In this document: positions 11,963 to 27,837 of the stretch, piece by piece
How positions within the stretch are numbered: the first letter of the stretch is position 1
How the letters are laid out: each line of letters starts with the position of its first letter
Source of the DNA: Ecdyonurus torrentis
Taxonomy: Eukaryota > Arthropoda > Insecta > Ephemeroptera > Heptageniidae
NCBI GenBank assembly: GCA_949318235.1
Contig: OX439135.1
Span: forward strand, 22,894,957-22,958,956
Reading direction: 5' to 3'
Length of the DNA: 64,000 nucleotides
Position numbers and translations under genes: made by a program
The notes under the pieces: model-generated
Told to the model about the DNA's origin: nothing
What the model saw: the letters and a program-made list of their open reading frames with translations, nothing else
The model's database searches: none

Positions 11963-12794
11963 TATACAATACAGCATATCAATTTACAAACTTTTAGATG
12001 GGTACTTGAATACATTATTGAAATATACACTATAGCTCGTCGCAGATAAAATTTTGATAAATTGTGTGAAGGTGCATAATGCATAACGATTACAATATCG
12101 GTAAAAGTTGTAAAAGTAATTTTTAATTATTTATTTACAGTATTTATTTTGTCCAGTGATTCCATACTATGTATTTATAATGTTCGGTGATCCGATGCTT
12201 AAATTAGAACATACTTGGTATAAATACAGTAATAATACGTAATACACGTATATATAATTTTTAACAATAAAACTCGCTCATTGCAATACATGATAAGAGA
12301 GATTACCGCTGAAACGAGCTTGCAAATCTGAGGCGGTGCGGAGAAAACCTTGTCTCTCTTTTAATTTGCAATCAAAAAATATTATTGGATATAATAATAA
12401 TTAACGGCTTTTATTGGGCGAAATCAGGCATACAACCTCTCAATTTAACCCAACTGTTTTACAGTACACTACAGTCACAATATAATAATTAATATTGTTA
12501 AACATATAATTTTATAAATTATTTTAATAATTATGTTAACAAAATTTCGCTAAAGTTAGTTCATTTTTATAAACAAAATATTTTAATTTGAAAATTTTCT
12601 TTGCAAAATTGATATTGATTGAAATTTGATAATAAATACCTAATTACATTTTGAGAATTTGTTATTGAGAATAATCATGTAAGAAAACTACTGCATCGAG
12701 TCAAGAAAAATTACAAAAGTAATACTAGACATCCCTTGTAAGAGTTTTAGCTATTACCGTATTTATTATACCTATATAAATCGATAACGTGGTT
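10220..12794. other. AT-rich DNA with short GA arrays, no gene seen
   Basis: It contains short GA runs near 10683 and 11580 and the array at 11893. A mildly GC-richer patch around 11260-11360 (TTCCGTAAGCTCTCG) may be a decayed inverted repeat, since AAGCGAGAGCTTAGG follows at about 11331. Confidence 0.4.
11893..11959 (+). repeat. (GA)n microsatellite
   Basis: About 67 bases of uninterrupted GA. Confidence 0.98.
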
Positions 12795-13073
12795 GTCTTC
12801 ATGTAAAAGTCAACGCCATATGTGAACACTAAATAACATGGGCTGGTGAGGAGAAGGAAAATTGCACGTTTTATCAGTTTAAATATCTATATTGAATTAC
12901 GTTTTCAAGTATTCGAGAAAAATAATAATAAGAAAAAAATTGAATAATTCTTTAAAAAAAAAATTTCTTTCTAAATCAAACGCTACGTTTGTCCTATGTT
13001 GTGAAATGTTATACATTGATCCAGTATGGCATCAAAGCACATTCAGTATGACGTCATGCGCATACACCCTATA
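12795..13073 (+). mobile_element. Family A MITE copy (diverged left end)
   Basis: The family landmarks are present: ATGTAAAAGTCAACGCC, TTTGTCCTATGTTG, CCAGTATGGCATC and TATGACGTCATGCGCATAC, ending ACCCTATA. The middle is diverged and gives a spurious + strand open frame at 12892-13086. Confidence 0.75.
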
Positions 13074-13222
13074 TAAAGTATTCTAATTTTATAGAGTTTT
13101 TCCTCACCATAGTAACAATGATTGCACAATTGGACATACTTATGCATTGGTAAATTTTCACTTACCATGTTGTGTATTACTTATATGCAAATTGTCTCTG
13201 CAAGAAAGACGGAGATAGATTG

Positions 13223-13445
<223 letters not shown>

Positions 13446-14359
13446 AGACACTTGAAAATAGTTCAGAAATAAACCTCTAACTGACCGACCAAAGCAACCG
13501 ACTCTCAAAATTCAGTTTCGAGAAAAACTTTATCCACTGTGAATGTTACTTTTTTGTTATGCCTCATAGTGAACAATTTAAATAAAGAGTGTTCGTTAAA
13601 TAAGTGGCTTATTTTTATGATTTCAATTTGTGGACTTCATAATCCTGTTACTAAAAAGTCCTTACATATATATTTTCATAGTGTAAATCGTTAATCAGCC
13701 ATTATATGAATCTTAATACGGTAGCTTGAATACCCTAATAATAAATAATTAATTTTCCAATCAGTCAATTCAAAAATCATAAAAATTAAAGTTTTATATT
13801 TAGTTATTTATTTTTGCTTGAAAATGTTTACTTTTTAACGTACAGTATTACAATATTTTTGATTGCATTTTTAATTCTCAAATTATTTTTGAAATAATTC
13901 TTATTTCTTCTTTGCACTACTTTTAAAATATTTATTAATGAATATACTATAGATAAACGATGCATAAAATTCAATCTAGTTAACGAACTATTGTTTAAGA
14001 TATTTTTTTTCTAAATAATATATTTGTTATTTATATATGAAAGTGTATCAAAACTTAATGACAAATTTGAACAAAAAGATAATTATTTCTCTAGTGAAAC
14101 ACAATTATAGCAATAATATTTTATAGGTTAATATTAGTTTTGATGTCTGGAGCTTACAATGATTTTTTGTATAGATTTCAGTATTGTGTGATATTTAAAA
14201 AAAGACACAATTTTGTGCACTTTTAGTTCTTTCAAGTTTTTGTGAAAATACGCGTTATATTTTATAAAATTAAAAAATAATCGTGAAATCGTCATTATAA
14301 TAAGACAAAACTTTGATATTTATTAACTAAATTGAATTTTTAATAAAACCAATAGCAAG

Positions 14360-14504
<145 letters not shown>

Positions 14505-14654
14505 AAAACTAAATAATTCAAAAATTTGCCATTTTTACACGTTTTTCAAATGAAAAGCATTCGAAAAAAATTAATATAGTTTTTACTCATATAAAAAAAC
14601 ACCTATTTTTTATCACAGCTAACTCACGGGGCAAAAATCGTAATTTGTACTGCA

Positions 14655-14830
14655 ATAAATAATTACCATATTGTAGAGCTCAACAACATAAGTAATTATG
14701 CTGAACATCTGAATTATTATGCTATGTAGTATGATCACTATATACAATATAGCATAAATTTTGTTGTTATGCATAAATGTTGCTACATTGAGCTAGCATA
14801 ATTATTATATGCGGTTATTTTTGACCGTGC
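14655..14830. mobile_element. Family E repeat
   Basis: It contains AACATAAGTAATTATGCTGA, ATTATGCTATGTAG and ATAGCATAAATTTTGTTG, with partial inverted symmetry. Confidence 0.5.
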
Positions 14831-15299
14831 CAATAAGTTTGATGCCAAATATAAGCTTTCTACAACATTAAATACCCGTCAACTGGGGTGACTTTGAACA
14901 CCCAATCTCTGTCTTGGGGCCTCATTTTAGAAAATTGAAGAATGTTATACTATTGTTCAAATTTGTTTTTGATCTTAATGACATGTTTCACAATTTTGAA
15001 ATGAGTGCCCAAAGTAGAGATAATGGGTGTTCGAAGTAACCCTGGGCGTTCAAAGTTACCCCGGTTGACTGTATACAAAAAAGGCAATTTTTTAATTGCT
15101 TGTAGTCGTAACGACTGTAGCTGTATAAAAAAAGGGGTTTGTAACGCGTATCCAATAATGAGACCCAAAAATTGATCATAATCTAGAGGTGTGTATTTAA
15201 TGCGTAATTAAAATAATTATTATTACAGTGATTACAAGTGAACTGTTCGTGTGAATAAAAAGTATAGATCAGTGAAAAAAGTGCATTTAAAATTTAAAA

Positions 15300-15440
15300 A
15301 TGCATCGTAGTAAGATTACTACCAAAAACAGAAACTGCAATTATATATTATTAATAGTAATATCATTGTGTTATTATTCCTTCAGTTTTACTAAATTATA
15401 TGAAAATAATAATACAGATGAAACTTTGACAGAAGTCTGA
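15300..15440 (+). CDS. Small ORF with an N-terminal hydrophobic segment, unrecognised
   Basis: A 46-codon frame starts with a basic segment (MHRSKITTKNRNCN) followed by YILLIVISLCYYSFSF, a signal-anchor-like stretch, and an Asn/Asp/Glu tail ending TLTEV. A possible splice donor (AGA/GTAAGTG) lies about 40 bases past the stop near 15480, so this could be part of a 5' exon. No homologue is recognised. In AT-rich DNA short frames with hydrophobic runs are common. Confidence 0.15.
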   Translation: MHRSKITTKNRNCNYILLIVISLCYYSFSFTKLYENNNTDETLTEV

Positions 15441-15749
15441 AACAAAAACAAAATTAAAAGTGAAATTTTGTGGTAGAAGAGTAAGTGTGTGGTCATTTTA
15501 TTTTTAGTGGTGGTTTGTGCAGATTTTTTTTTTATTATTATTATTATTTATTTTTTAAAATATTTTGTGTGGCTATATTGTAATCAGCAATTTTACTATA
15601 ATTTACATAAATTCATAGTTTCTAATTTTATTTTCAAATCCATATGGATAAGTTTTAATTAACCTATATAACAAAATTTAATAATGACTACTATTTTTTA
15701 CGTGAATTTCTCATAAAGTTTCACCGACGCACAAAAATAAATACGTAAT

Positions 15750-15950
15750 AATTATGCAAGGTCAGTTCAGAATCAGTTTAGAAACAAACAAGCATAACAA
15801 CATAATATATGCTATATTGTATAGTGATTATCCAATACAACATAGCATAATAGTTAAGCTGTTCAGCATAATAATTACTTATATTATTCCTAAATTTGTG
15901 CTCTAGAATATAGTAATGCTGCATAAATTACGTAATTTATTTTTTCCTTG
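15750..15950. mobile_element. Family E repeat
   Basis: It contains CATAACAACATAATATATGC, CAGCATAATAATTACTTAT and TGCTGCATAAATTACGTAAT, inverted relative to the copy at 51595. Confidence 0.52.
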
Positions 15951-16490
15951 AGTGCAGGGTGAAAAAAAAAAAGAGTTTACTAAAGAAATCAATTTTAAAA
16001 TTATTTTTCAGACTGTAATTATAATTTTTTATGATACAGTACTTAATTGATTTAATTTTTAAAGAGTGGAGTCATGACATTTATGTAGTATATTTATGCC
16101 TCTTGCCACTTTGCTTTGATTAAAAAAAAAAAAAAAAAAAAACTTAAAAACGTGTTAGGTGATTTTGGGAAAAAAGTACCAAAAAACCCAAGACAGAAAA
16201 AAAAAAAAAAAAAAAAAAACGTTTGTCATATTATGCAATAAGTCAAGTGGTTACTCGTCGAATACTGTAATTTGCAATACATAAAATACTAACTTGGAAC
16301 ACTATATAGTTTCACCTCGATACAATATTATTGATACTATAGTATAAAAAATACTTATAGGTGAAATAGGTGAAAGGTGAAATGTCACCTAATCTAGGGC
16401 GAGTCATAACTTTATTCTAGCATGTTTCACCTGCTTTAGTTAATAGTTCTTATTGTATATAGTATATCAATACCGAGGCTAAGGTTTTTC

Positions 16491-16685
16491 AATGGAGCTT
16501 ATCGGTTTAGCGCGCGGGGAGACGCTGAGAAAGCTAAGGGTCCCCTATATGCTTATGGGGAAAAATACTAAGAAAACTACTTCACCGATTTCGGAGAAAT
16601 TTCAATAAGAAATACTAGACATACTTTTACGTGTTTTAAGCCATAGAAATTTTTTTATAATTTTTTTTATCCGATAACCTCCATT
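16491..16685 (+). mobile_element. Family K MITE
   Basis: The inverted ends are AATGGAGCTTATCGG and CCGATAACCTCCATT. The core is TTTAGCGCGCGGGGA, AAGCTAAGGGTCCCC and ATTTCGGAGAAATTTC. Confidence 0.78.
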
Positions 16686-17178
16686 TACAGGAGTTATGTA
16701 TAGCTGTCATTAGAAGTAATATTTTCAGTATGCTTTTTACAAGTTAAAAATGAGTTTTTGAAACAAGAAAAGTAATTGCATAAATTTTAAAAACACCGTA
16801 CGAAAAGGACAAAAATGACGTTTATCCTATACGTATATGGGAGTTTTCAACATGACTTTGCGCACAATATGATGACCATATTATAAACAATGATTTCATG
16901 CCATATGTTTTAACTTTCCATTAAACTCGTATTCTATTACGTAACACATATTTTTCTAGCCTCTACAGTATCAATATTATTACTATATGAAAAATATTTA
17001 ATCGATTTGTTTTATAAAAATAATTCATTTGTATATCATGATAATCGGATACATTTGCTCATATTATAATATTATACTTATTTTCAACCACATATTTAAT
17101 CCATATGTTTTAATTGCATCATGGTATATGACAGTTTATACATACTTGCATGCATTGTGTATGTGTGTGTGTGTTGTA

Positions 17179-17180
<2 letters not shown>

Positions 17181-17234
<54 letters not shown>
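17181..17234 (+). repeat. (GA)n microsatellite
   Basis: About 54 bases, preceded by a short GT run. Confidence 0.98.
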
Positions 17235-17236
<2 letters not shown>

Positions 17237-17430
17237 CAGAAATAAATCGTACCGTCGTTTCATTTTGCTATATATAACTTTGTAAATGTGTAATTCCCAA
17301 CCTATTTGTATTTCAATATACATAAACTTTTTGTTTCCTTTTCTTTTAGTACACATATGATCGCGATAATATATTTTACCATTTAAATGTAACGCGTGTT
17401 TTTCCCAAAAGAAACTCTAAAGTAAACTAA

Positions 17431-17534
17431 AGTTAACTCTGTTCTCTTGCACCAAAAAATGCGTATTTTATTTGAATAACCAAAGTTGATTGTCATTTAA
17501 GTAGCAGAAAACAGTGTTTACGAACAACATCATT
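17431..17534. mobile_element. Family L palindromic MITE, diverged left end
   Basis: It shares GTTCTCTTGCACCAAAAAAT, TTTGAATAACCAAAG and TTTACGAACAACATCA with the copy at 61951. Confidence 0.65.
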
Positions 17535-17630
17535 GCAAATTTAGTGCGCCTTTTTTAATGTTAAAATATTCCTCGTGTACATTGGATCCACTATACATAC
17601 ATAATATAATTATTCTAACTGGTATATAGT

Positions 17631-17753
17631 GCAGCTCTGGCCAAAAGTTTAAGAACGGGGCAGCGGCGACCGCAGCGTTTTCCCATAAAGATAACATAGT
17701 GTGGTTGCAGGTTGCCTATACAAATCGTTCTTAATCTTTTGGCCAGAGCTGTA
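17631..17753. mobile_element. Family T MITE (Tc1/mariner-like ends)
   Basis: The inverted ends are CAGCTCTGGCCAAAAGTTTA and TCTTTTGGCCAGAGCTG, with TA at the right flank. The core is GCAGCGGCGACCGCAGCG. Ends of the CTGGCCAAAAGT type are common in Tc1/mariner-class elements. Confidence 0.75.
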
Positions 17754-19234
17754 CATAATTAATTTTATTGTTATACTTATTTGTCTATACACAATTTATT
17801 TCAGTTTTTCATTTGATAAACCTGAAATACAGTCTATATTACAGTTCTATAGGTCTGTAAGTTTTTTATACAGTTATCAAAACGTAATTTTAAAAGTTTT
17901 TAAGAGCATAATGTCCAATGTTTATTTGACAAATTGGTTCTCCCTTAGCTAATAATTGTGTCTCTATTTTTTTTTCTATACTATATTACCTGCAAGCTAA
18001 ATTTCATAAAAAATTGATGCATGGGCTTAACTTTTGACTTTTGCGTTTTGTATAATTGGGATCAGAGTAAATTCAATGCCCCCCCCCCCCCAAAAAAAAT
18101 TACGAGTAATAATTTATTATAGTCATTACGCGATGGGTATTTATAGACTGCTGTTAATGCATCGATTAAAAGAAATTGTAAAAATTTAATTGCATGCGCA
18201 TACGAGCAGTATTTGCATTTTGTACACTAAAATTTAATTGCACTATATTTTTATATATGTAAATATAATGTTTTTTAATGGAAATTACATGCAATCATTA
18301 TTGCACATTAAAAATATTGCTTCTTTATGAAGGAGATTATGAAATAAATTATTATTACGGAATGGCAATACATACACATTTATGTGAAACACAAAATACA
18401 TATCGTATAACACTTGTAAAAAAACAAATTAAAAAAAAAAAGAAAATAATAATAATAATAGACATAGTATGTATGCATTTCTAATAAAGGAAAAATATAT
18501 GAAGAAAACGTTATTTCATAGAAAACTTAGCACTGATGCGTGTAAAATTTGATTTGGAATAAAACTGTCTTTCACGGAACACCCTTTTCAACTCGAAATT
18601 AAAGGGAACCTACACGAATTTAGACGCAATCGCGCTATAATTCTCTGCTATTCTTTAGCATTGTAAAATCAACCTCTTATTATTATTATTTAATTATTAA
18701 TTATTATTATTAATAAATTATAAAAATAAAAAAGGATTCTTTTCACTGATTAGAAAATTTTAAAACAGGAATTTTAAATACGTATTTTAAACCAATTACA
18801 AAAAAAAAAAAAATTAAAAAAATAAATAAATATATATTATAAAAGAGGGCATTGTCTTGAATCGATTGATAAGGAAATGTCTAATTTTTGAGCTCATTAA
18901 GTTATTACTATAAATGTTTAAAAATCGACAAATGAAAATGGTCCGCAAATTATGCATAAGAAACATTTACCGACCGTGAATTCATTTTGTGAATTTCAAA
19001 AAATAATTAAAAATACTTAATAAACTCAAAAATTAGCAATTGCAAATCTATCAATTCATGATAGTGTCTTCTTTTAGAATATTGAATAAGATTACTCCCT
19101 CATTTTTTTGTCTATCTATTTAATAAAACAATATAATTTTTTTTTCAACGGCGTCAAAATACGTCAAATCGGTACAATTTGTTAACTTTGACGCAAATAC
19201 GCAAAAAAATAATGCAAATACAATTTCTATTTAT

Positions 19235-19235
<1 letters not shown>

Positions 19236-19279
<44 letters not shown>

Positions 19280-19358
19280 AGCTAGGCAGAGTGTGGCACG
19301 TACCACATCGCACTTGCTGTTGGAAGGACAAGGTGCTAAACAATAGACCACGGAGGCG
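19236..19358 (-). mobile_element. tRNA-Gly-derived SINE or retroposed tRNA with poly(A) tail
   Basis: Read on the minus strand from 19358, GCCTCCGTGGTCTATTG resembles a tRNA 5' half with a degenerate A box (TGGTCTATTGTTTAG). CCTTCCAAC follows as an anticodon-loop-like sequence with TCC, then a B-box-like GGTACGTGCC inside a five-base-pair stem (TGTGG/CCACA). A ~40-base A tract follows immediately. Head plus A tail is typical of a short tRNA-derived SINE. It differs from a functional tRNA at invariant T-arm positions, so it is not called a tRNA gene. Target duplications were not established. Confidence 0.55.
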
Positions 19359-19767
19359 TTAAACTCCTATAAGCTACCATTGTTGCCTTATTTGGTGACC
19401 ATATAGGTCACGTGTGTGGGTCTTTTTATTTTTTCATTGTTGTTCAAAAGCTTCATCATATTTACGTGTATTTAATAGACAGTAATATTTTATATAAGCA
19501 AGTCGTATATAAGTTTTACAGTATAATACGTTTTCATTGATGATTTGTAGCCACAATTCTGCGTTTGTAATTTAAATTTGTACGAGGAAAGTAAAAAATT
19601 ATGTTCTTTCGTTTTCCATGAATTGTAGTCAGATTATTTGTAATTAAATTTGTAATTTCTCTAATTATTTGTTATTTCTTAAAAGTAATTATTATTATAC
19701 GGTTTATTATGTGAACTATTCTTAAAACAATGCAGTGGGCACTTGATATTGTTATCTATTGGAAATG

Positions 19768-19980
19768 CAATGAATGAATGAATGAATGAATGAATGAATG
19801 AATGAATGAATGAATGAATGAATGAATGAATGAATGAATGAATGAATGAATGAATGAATGAATGAATGAATGAATGAATGAATGAATGAATGAATGAATG
19901 AATGCATGAATCAATGAATGAATCAATGAATGAATCAATGAATGAATCAATGAATGAATCAATGAATGAATCAATGAATG
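19768..19980 (+). repeat. (AATG)n microsatellite with a higher-order AATC variant
   Basis: About 140 bases of pure AATG are followed by a regular 12-base unit AATCAATGAATG repeated about five to six times (19909-19980), a second-order periodicity. Confidence 0.97.
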
Positions 19981-20019
19981 AAAAATTATCTTTAATAGGA
20001 TATAATACTGTTAAATGAA

Positions 20020-20160
20020 AAACAGCATAATATGGTTTGGCGAGAGGCATAAATATATACAAGTATTTAAAGCAAAGATAAATTACTTAATTTATGCTGC
20101 TTAATGGCATATAGCATAAATATTGGTATATTTTAAAACTGCGTGAATAAATATCTTTAT
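20020..20160. mobile_element. Family E repeat, partial
   Basis: It contains AACAGCATAATATGG, ATTACTTAATTTATGCTGC and ATATAGCATAAATATTGG. Confidence 0.42.
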
Positions 20161-20617
20161 TATTATAAATATATTTTAATATGTTACTGTATATGCAGTG
20201 AATGGACATATTATTGTATAAATTATTCTGAAATGAATAACTATTATTGAAATTGAGATAACAGGATTTGATTACTATGCACTTAATTTTGTCCTTGCGT
20301 AATGTTATTATTATTTGAAAATTTAAAACAATTTATTGCAAAATTGGTCTGAAAAACTTATATAAAATTGATTTTCTTGAAGAATAAATAAGAAAATACT
20401 TTCGTACACTCTCCATGAAATACTGTGCTCGATTTTTTTTTTTTTTTTTTAATTCGATATTGTATAAAATTTAAATAATATTACATATATTTTCTTATAC
20501 CCTTCTTCGTATACGACGCGAATATATAATTTTGCTTATTTAGTTGTTTCAAAAGTATGAAAAACTTTTACTTGAGATTATATTGTACTGTATAAATCTA
20601 TTGAATTTTTTTAACGT

Positions 20618-20942
20618 TTAAGGGAGTAGGCCATTAGACTCAAACATTTCTTGTCAAAAAAATCTGAAATTTTGCCCAATGATACTTCAGCTTGCGACAA
20701 TTTCAAATTTATAAAAATTTTGGAGGGTCACGATGCAAATTAATTTTATATGATTTTTTGAAATTTTAAGCCCATAAAGCCCAATGTTATTTAATTTTTT
20801 TTTCTTTTTTTCGGGACCGTCAAACAGCATGAAATTTTTATCACGGCTAGGTGTAACCCTTAGCTACACAATGACACCAAATTTAGACCCCAAACACTTC
20901 TAGTTTTTGAGATACTATAAGGTCGGTACCTTACTCCCTTAA
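20618..20942 (+). mobile_element. Family H MITE bounded by TTAA
   Basis: The ends are TTAAGGGAGTAGG and CCTTACTCCCTTAA. Landmarks include TCTGAAATTTTGCCCAATG, ATACTTCAGCTTG and CCCTTAGCTACACAATGAC. Confidence 0.82.
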
Positions 20943-24231
<3,289 letters not shown>

Positions 24232-24569
24232 TTAAGGGAGTAGGGGACTGAAGTCGGCCATTAGACTCAAACTTTTCGCGTCAAAAAAATCTGAAATTTT
24301 GCACAATGATACTTCAGCTTGAGACAATTCAAATATATAAAAAATTTGGGGGTCACCGTGCAAATTAATTTTATATAATTTTTTGAAATTTTAAGCCCAT
24401 AAGGCTCAATATTATATTTCAATAATTTATTCCTTTTTCTCGGGACGGTCAAACATCTTGAAATTTTTATCACGGTTAGGTGTGACCCTTAGCTACACAA
24501 TGACATATAATTTAGACCCAAAACACGTTCTAGTTTTTGAGATATAAGGTCGGTACCCTACTCCCTTAA
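24232..24569 (+). mobile_element. Family H MITE bounded by TTAA
   Basis: The ends are TTAAGGGAGTAGGGGACTG and CGGTACCCTACTCCCTTAA, with landmarks matching 20618-20942. Confidence 0.84.
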
Positions 24570-24766
24570 TCAGTATTTATTACAAATATTTATCATTTTT
24601 ATTAATAATTCATAACTATAATTGCACTTAATTAATTTTGTAATTGATTTGTGGAATTAAATAAATAAGTTTATATACTGTATACACGATAGTGATAATA
24701 TATTTTACCATTCAAAAACTGGTGCTAAATTTCCAATGTTATTCTTATGAGAAAAACTATATTATC

Positions 24767-24770
<4 letters not shown>

Positions 24771-24844
<74 letters not shown>
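24771..24844. repeat. (TA)n microsatellite
   Basis: About 74 bases of alternating TA. Confidence 0.98.
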
Positions 24845-24849
<5 letters not shown>

Positions 24850-25260
24850 CTTTGCTGTATACATAATTATTATTTCTAGCTATAAGTTACCTTGGTACGT
24901 TCGTTGGGGAGCTGAATTCAGGCTATCATAATAACTCTGTATATTGTAAATTAATTTTGTATATAAACCACTGGAAGTACGGTGGAAAAATAATTTTAAT
25001 GAAATATTGTGAAGTATACATCAGTATATAATATATATATTTTTTTGTATATAAACTGTATATAATAAAAATCATATTATATGTTAAAATATGTAGGTGC
25101 ATATGTTTTATTATAATTATGATTTATATTATTGTAGAATTTGAATTCCATTAACTTATGGCGCAAATATTTGAATGGTAAAAATTTCTATAGCTTCGTC
25201 AAGCGTATACTTTTTTTTTTCATTTTCATTCTTTTTCTTTTCTAAATGAACATACAGTAC

Positions 25261-25415
25261 CAGGGGCGTATTCAGGGGGGGGTTTTTGGGATCTAGACAC
25301 CCCCCGTCAGGTCTAAAAAAGCATGGGAAAAAGGGGTGGTTCCCCTCTTTTGCCTATATGCTTATTATAATATAGGCTGGACCCCTCTCGTTACAAAATC
25401 CTACATACGCCTCTG
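25261..25415. mobile_element. Short hAT-type MITE with exact 8-bp target duplication
   Basis: The ends are CAGGGGCGTATTCAGG and CATACGCCTCTG, flanked by TACAGTAC on both sides (25253-25260 and 25416-25423). Length is 155 bp. The ends and duplication length fit hAT. The interior has runs of G and C unlike the surroundings. Confidence 0.82.
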
Positions 25416-25923
25416 TACAGTACCATACGTATGAAGTACAAGTCACATTTCTTTTCATTTAGTTTTGTGGTATTGATCAAAGTAATAAAAAACACTTTTT
25501 TTCTTCTTTGTTTCCTTTTTTTTATTTCTTCTCTTGTCACATTAGCTGTGGCTAATAATAAAACTTTGATGTCATCAATTTGTTCGTATTTATTGACAAA
25601 GTTCGTTATTATATTGTATAAAGTTTGATCATCTAATGGAAAAAATAGCCACGTGTTTGGAAAAAACTCATTCCATAGCAATTTTTCCATGATAACATTT
25701 TTTAATTATATCATTGTGCTATTATTAATACTATATAAAAGAATTATTTATATACTACAACGAGTGATGCAGAAAATATAGCAAACCATAATCAACATCC
25801 CGTACAATAAATGAAAATAAATATTTATTTTGTTTCGATAACTTTGTATTTCCCCACTTTATAAATATTATGTTTATTTTTTTATGAACGCTATACATTA
25901 TTATTATTATTATTTGTTATTAT

Positions 25924-26234
25924 ATACTCAAACATTTATCGTCAAAAAAATCTGAAATTTTGCACAATGATACTTCAGCTTGAGGCAATTTCAAATATAT
26001 AAAAATTTTGGGGGGTCACCGTGTAAATTAAATTTATATAATTTTTTTGAAATTTTAAGCTTATAAAGCCAAATGTTAATTTCAATAATTTTCTTCTTTT
26101 TATTTCGGGACGGTCAAACATCTTGAAATATTTATCACGGCCAGGTGTGACCCTTAGCTACACAATGACACCAAATTTAAACCCAAAACACGGCCTAGTT
26201 TTTGAGATATAAGGTCGGTACCCTACTCCCTTAA
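25924..26234 (+). mobile_element. Family H MITE, 5' truncated
   Basis: The left terminus is missing. The sequence from ACTCAAACATTTATCG to GGTACCCTACTCCCTTAA follows the other copies. Confidence 0.78.
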
Positions 26235-26304
26235 ATTAGAAGTCCATGCCTTTTTCTAGCGCGCCTCTAATTGGTACTATACATCACCACCGGTAAGAAC
26301 CATT

Positions 26305-26460
26305 GGGTTTCAAGTATGCGAGAAAAATAACAAGAGCAACAAAATTGCTAGATTTCTCAAAGAAGATATAGTCAAAAACGACGTTTGTCCTATACTGAGC
26401 ATGGATGTTATCCAATGCTTCAGTATGGCTTCAAAGCGCATTTCCGCGCTTTTACATGCA
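26305..26460 (+). mobile_element. Partial family A MITE
   Basis: It retains TTTCAAGTATGCGAGAAAAA, ACGTTTGTCCTATACTGAGC and CAGTATGGCTTCAAAGCGC. Both termini are missing. Confidence 0.65.
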
Positions 26461-27036
26461 CACGCTGATGTTTTTATTTATAGTATTAAAACCTATCTCC
26501 TATTTAGTAATGCTCATAATACCTTAAAATTTATAAACTTAAAGATAAGAAGTATAATAATATGATATAACAAAGTTTTATTGCATCTCTCTTATCACAT
26601 TTTTGCGATGTATTTCACTCACACACCATGAAACTTAAAGTTTCCATACAACACAGGATAACGTCCCCAGCTCGTATCAGGTAAGCCTAGAAATTTACTA
26701 GGTAATTAGAATTTAGAATGATATTGAAGGTAATTTCTTGTAAATTTTATAATTATCACAAAATAATAGAAGCTGAAATAAAAGGGAGTGTTTCCGGTGA
26801 GAGAGTAACAAAAAGATAGCTCGGTGGATGTGCATATTTTGTTTGTTTTATTTCGTAGGTGTGTTTGAACTGTAGAGCGTTGTAACGGTGTGTATGTGTA
26901 ATTAGGATTATAAATTTAAAAGTTAATTCACACAATGAAATTAAACTAATGATGTATAAATATTATATCTTTACAGTATATGTAGAGGAAACATCGACTA
27001 TGCAATGATTGATGATTAAAGATTTTAAAGTTTATT

Positions 27037-27336
27037 GTGTGCGCATGACGTCATTCTGAGTGATTTTCGATGCTCTTCTTGAGCAATGAATAACATTGCT
27101 CAGCATAGAACAAACGTATAGTTTTTGTCTATTTTCTTTGGAAAATTAGCTATTTTTTAGTCATTGTTATTTTTCTTGCATACTGGAGGTCCTAATTCAA
27201 CCTGCTAACAGCATTAATGCTCTCAAATAAATTGCGAAGTATTTTTAAACTGGCAAAATGTACTATTTTCCTATACCGGCCAATGTTATTTAGTACTCAC
27301 TTATGATGTTGACTTTAACATGAATGAAAACACCTT
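27037..27336 (-). mobile_element. Family A MITE copy
   Basis: In reverse orientation: GCGCATGACGTCATTCTGAG at the left, then TTGCTCAGCATAGAACAAAC, CTGGCAAAATGTACTATTTT, and GACTTTAACATGAATGAAAA at the right. The outermost bases are diverged (CACCTTTTA). Confidence 0.78.
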
Positions 27337-27476
27337 TTAAGAAAATTTGGGGAATGGGAGATAGTATGAGATTACATTGAAAAGGGATGCCTTGCTAGTA
27401 AAAATTATCCAATATTTTCTCTACCACGGTGTCCCTGTCAGTTTAATAACTATCTCCCATTCCCCAATTTTTCTTA
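27337..27476. mobile_element. Single-copy inverted-repeat element (~140 bp)
   Basis: The inverted ends are about 26 bases: AAGAAAATTTGGGGAATGG with GAGATAGT, and ACTATCTC with CCATTCCCCAATTTTTCTT. It abuts the right end of the family A copy at 27037. No second copy was noticed. Confidence 0.6.
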
Positions 27477-27837
27477 TTGTGTTTTTCGAATCTTTAAATT
27501 ATCCAATATTAACAATAATATTTTATGAATTATATTTCTCAGCAGTAAATTCATAACAATTAATTTGACTATGTAGTCTTTATATTACCCTGCCCAGGAA
27601 AATACTTACTTTATTTAAAAATTTATTTGTAAATATAATTAGTTAAAACAATTTTTGTATTAAAATATTTTATTTTAGTACATTTAATAACGTGGATAAT
27701 ATTTTTCAAATTATTTTTAATGTATTATTTAATAATATTATTTTATTTTTTATAAATATTAAATTAATAATATTTTTATTTAAATAATTTGTTAACCAGA
27801 AAATTTAATGTATATTGCAATTGATATACTTTTTTCG

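Noticed and set aside
17701..17952. Open frame starting MVAGCLYKSF, repeated at 32159-32341 on the other strand
   Set aside because: Both begin inside family T MITEs, so the shared N-terminus is transposon sequence. The downstream parts are unrelated.
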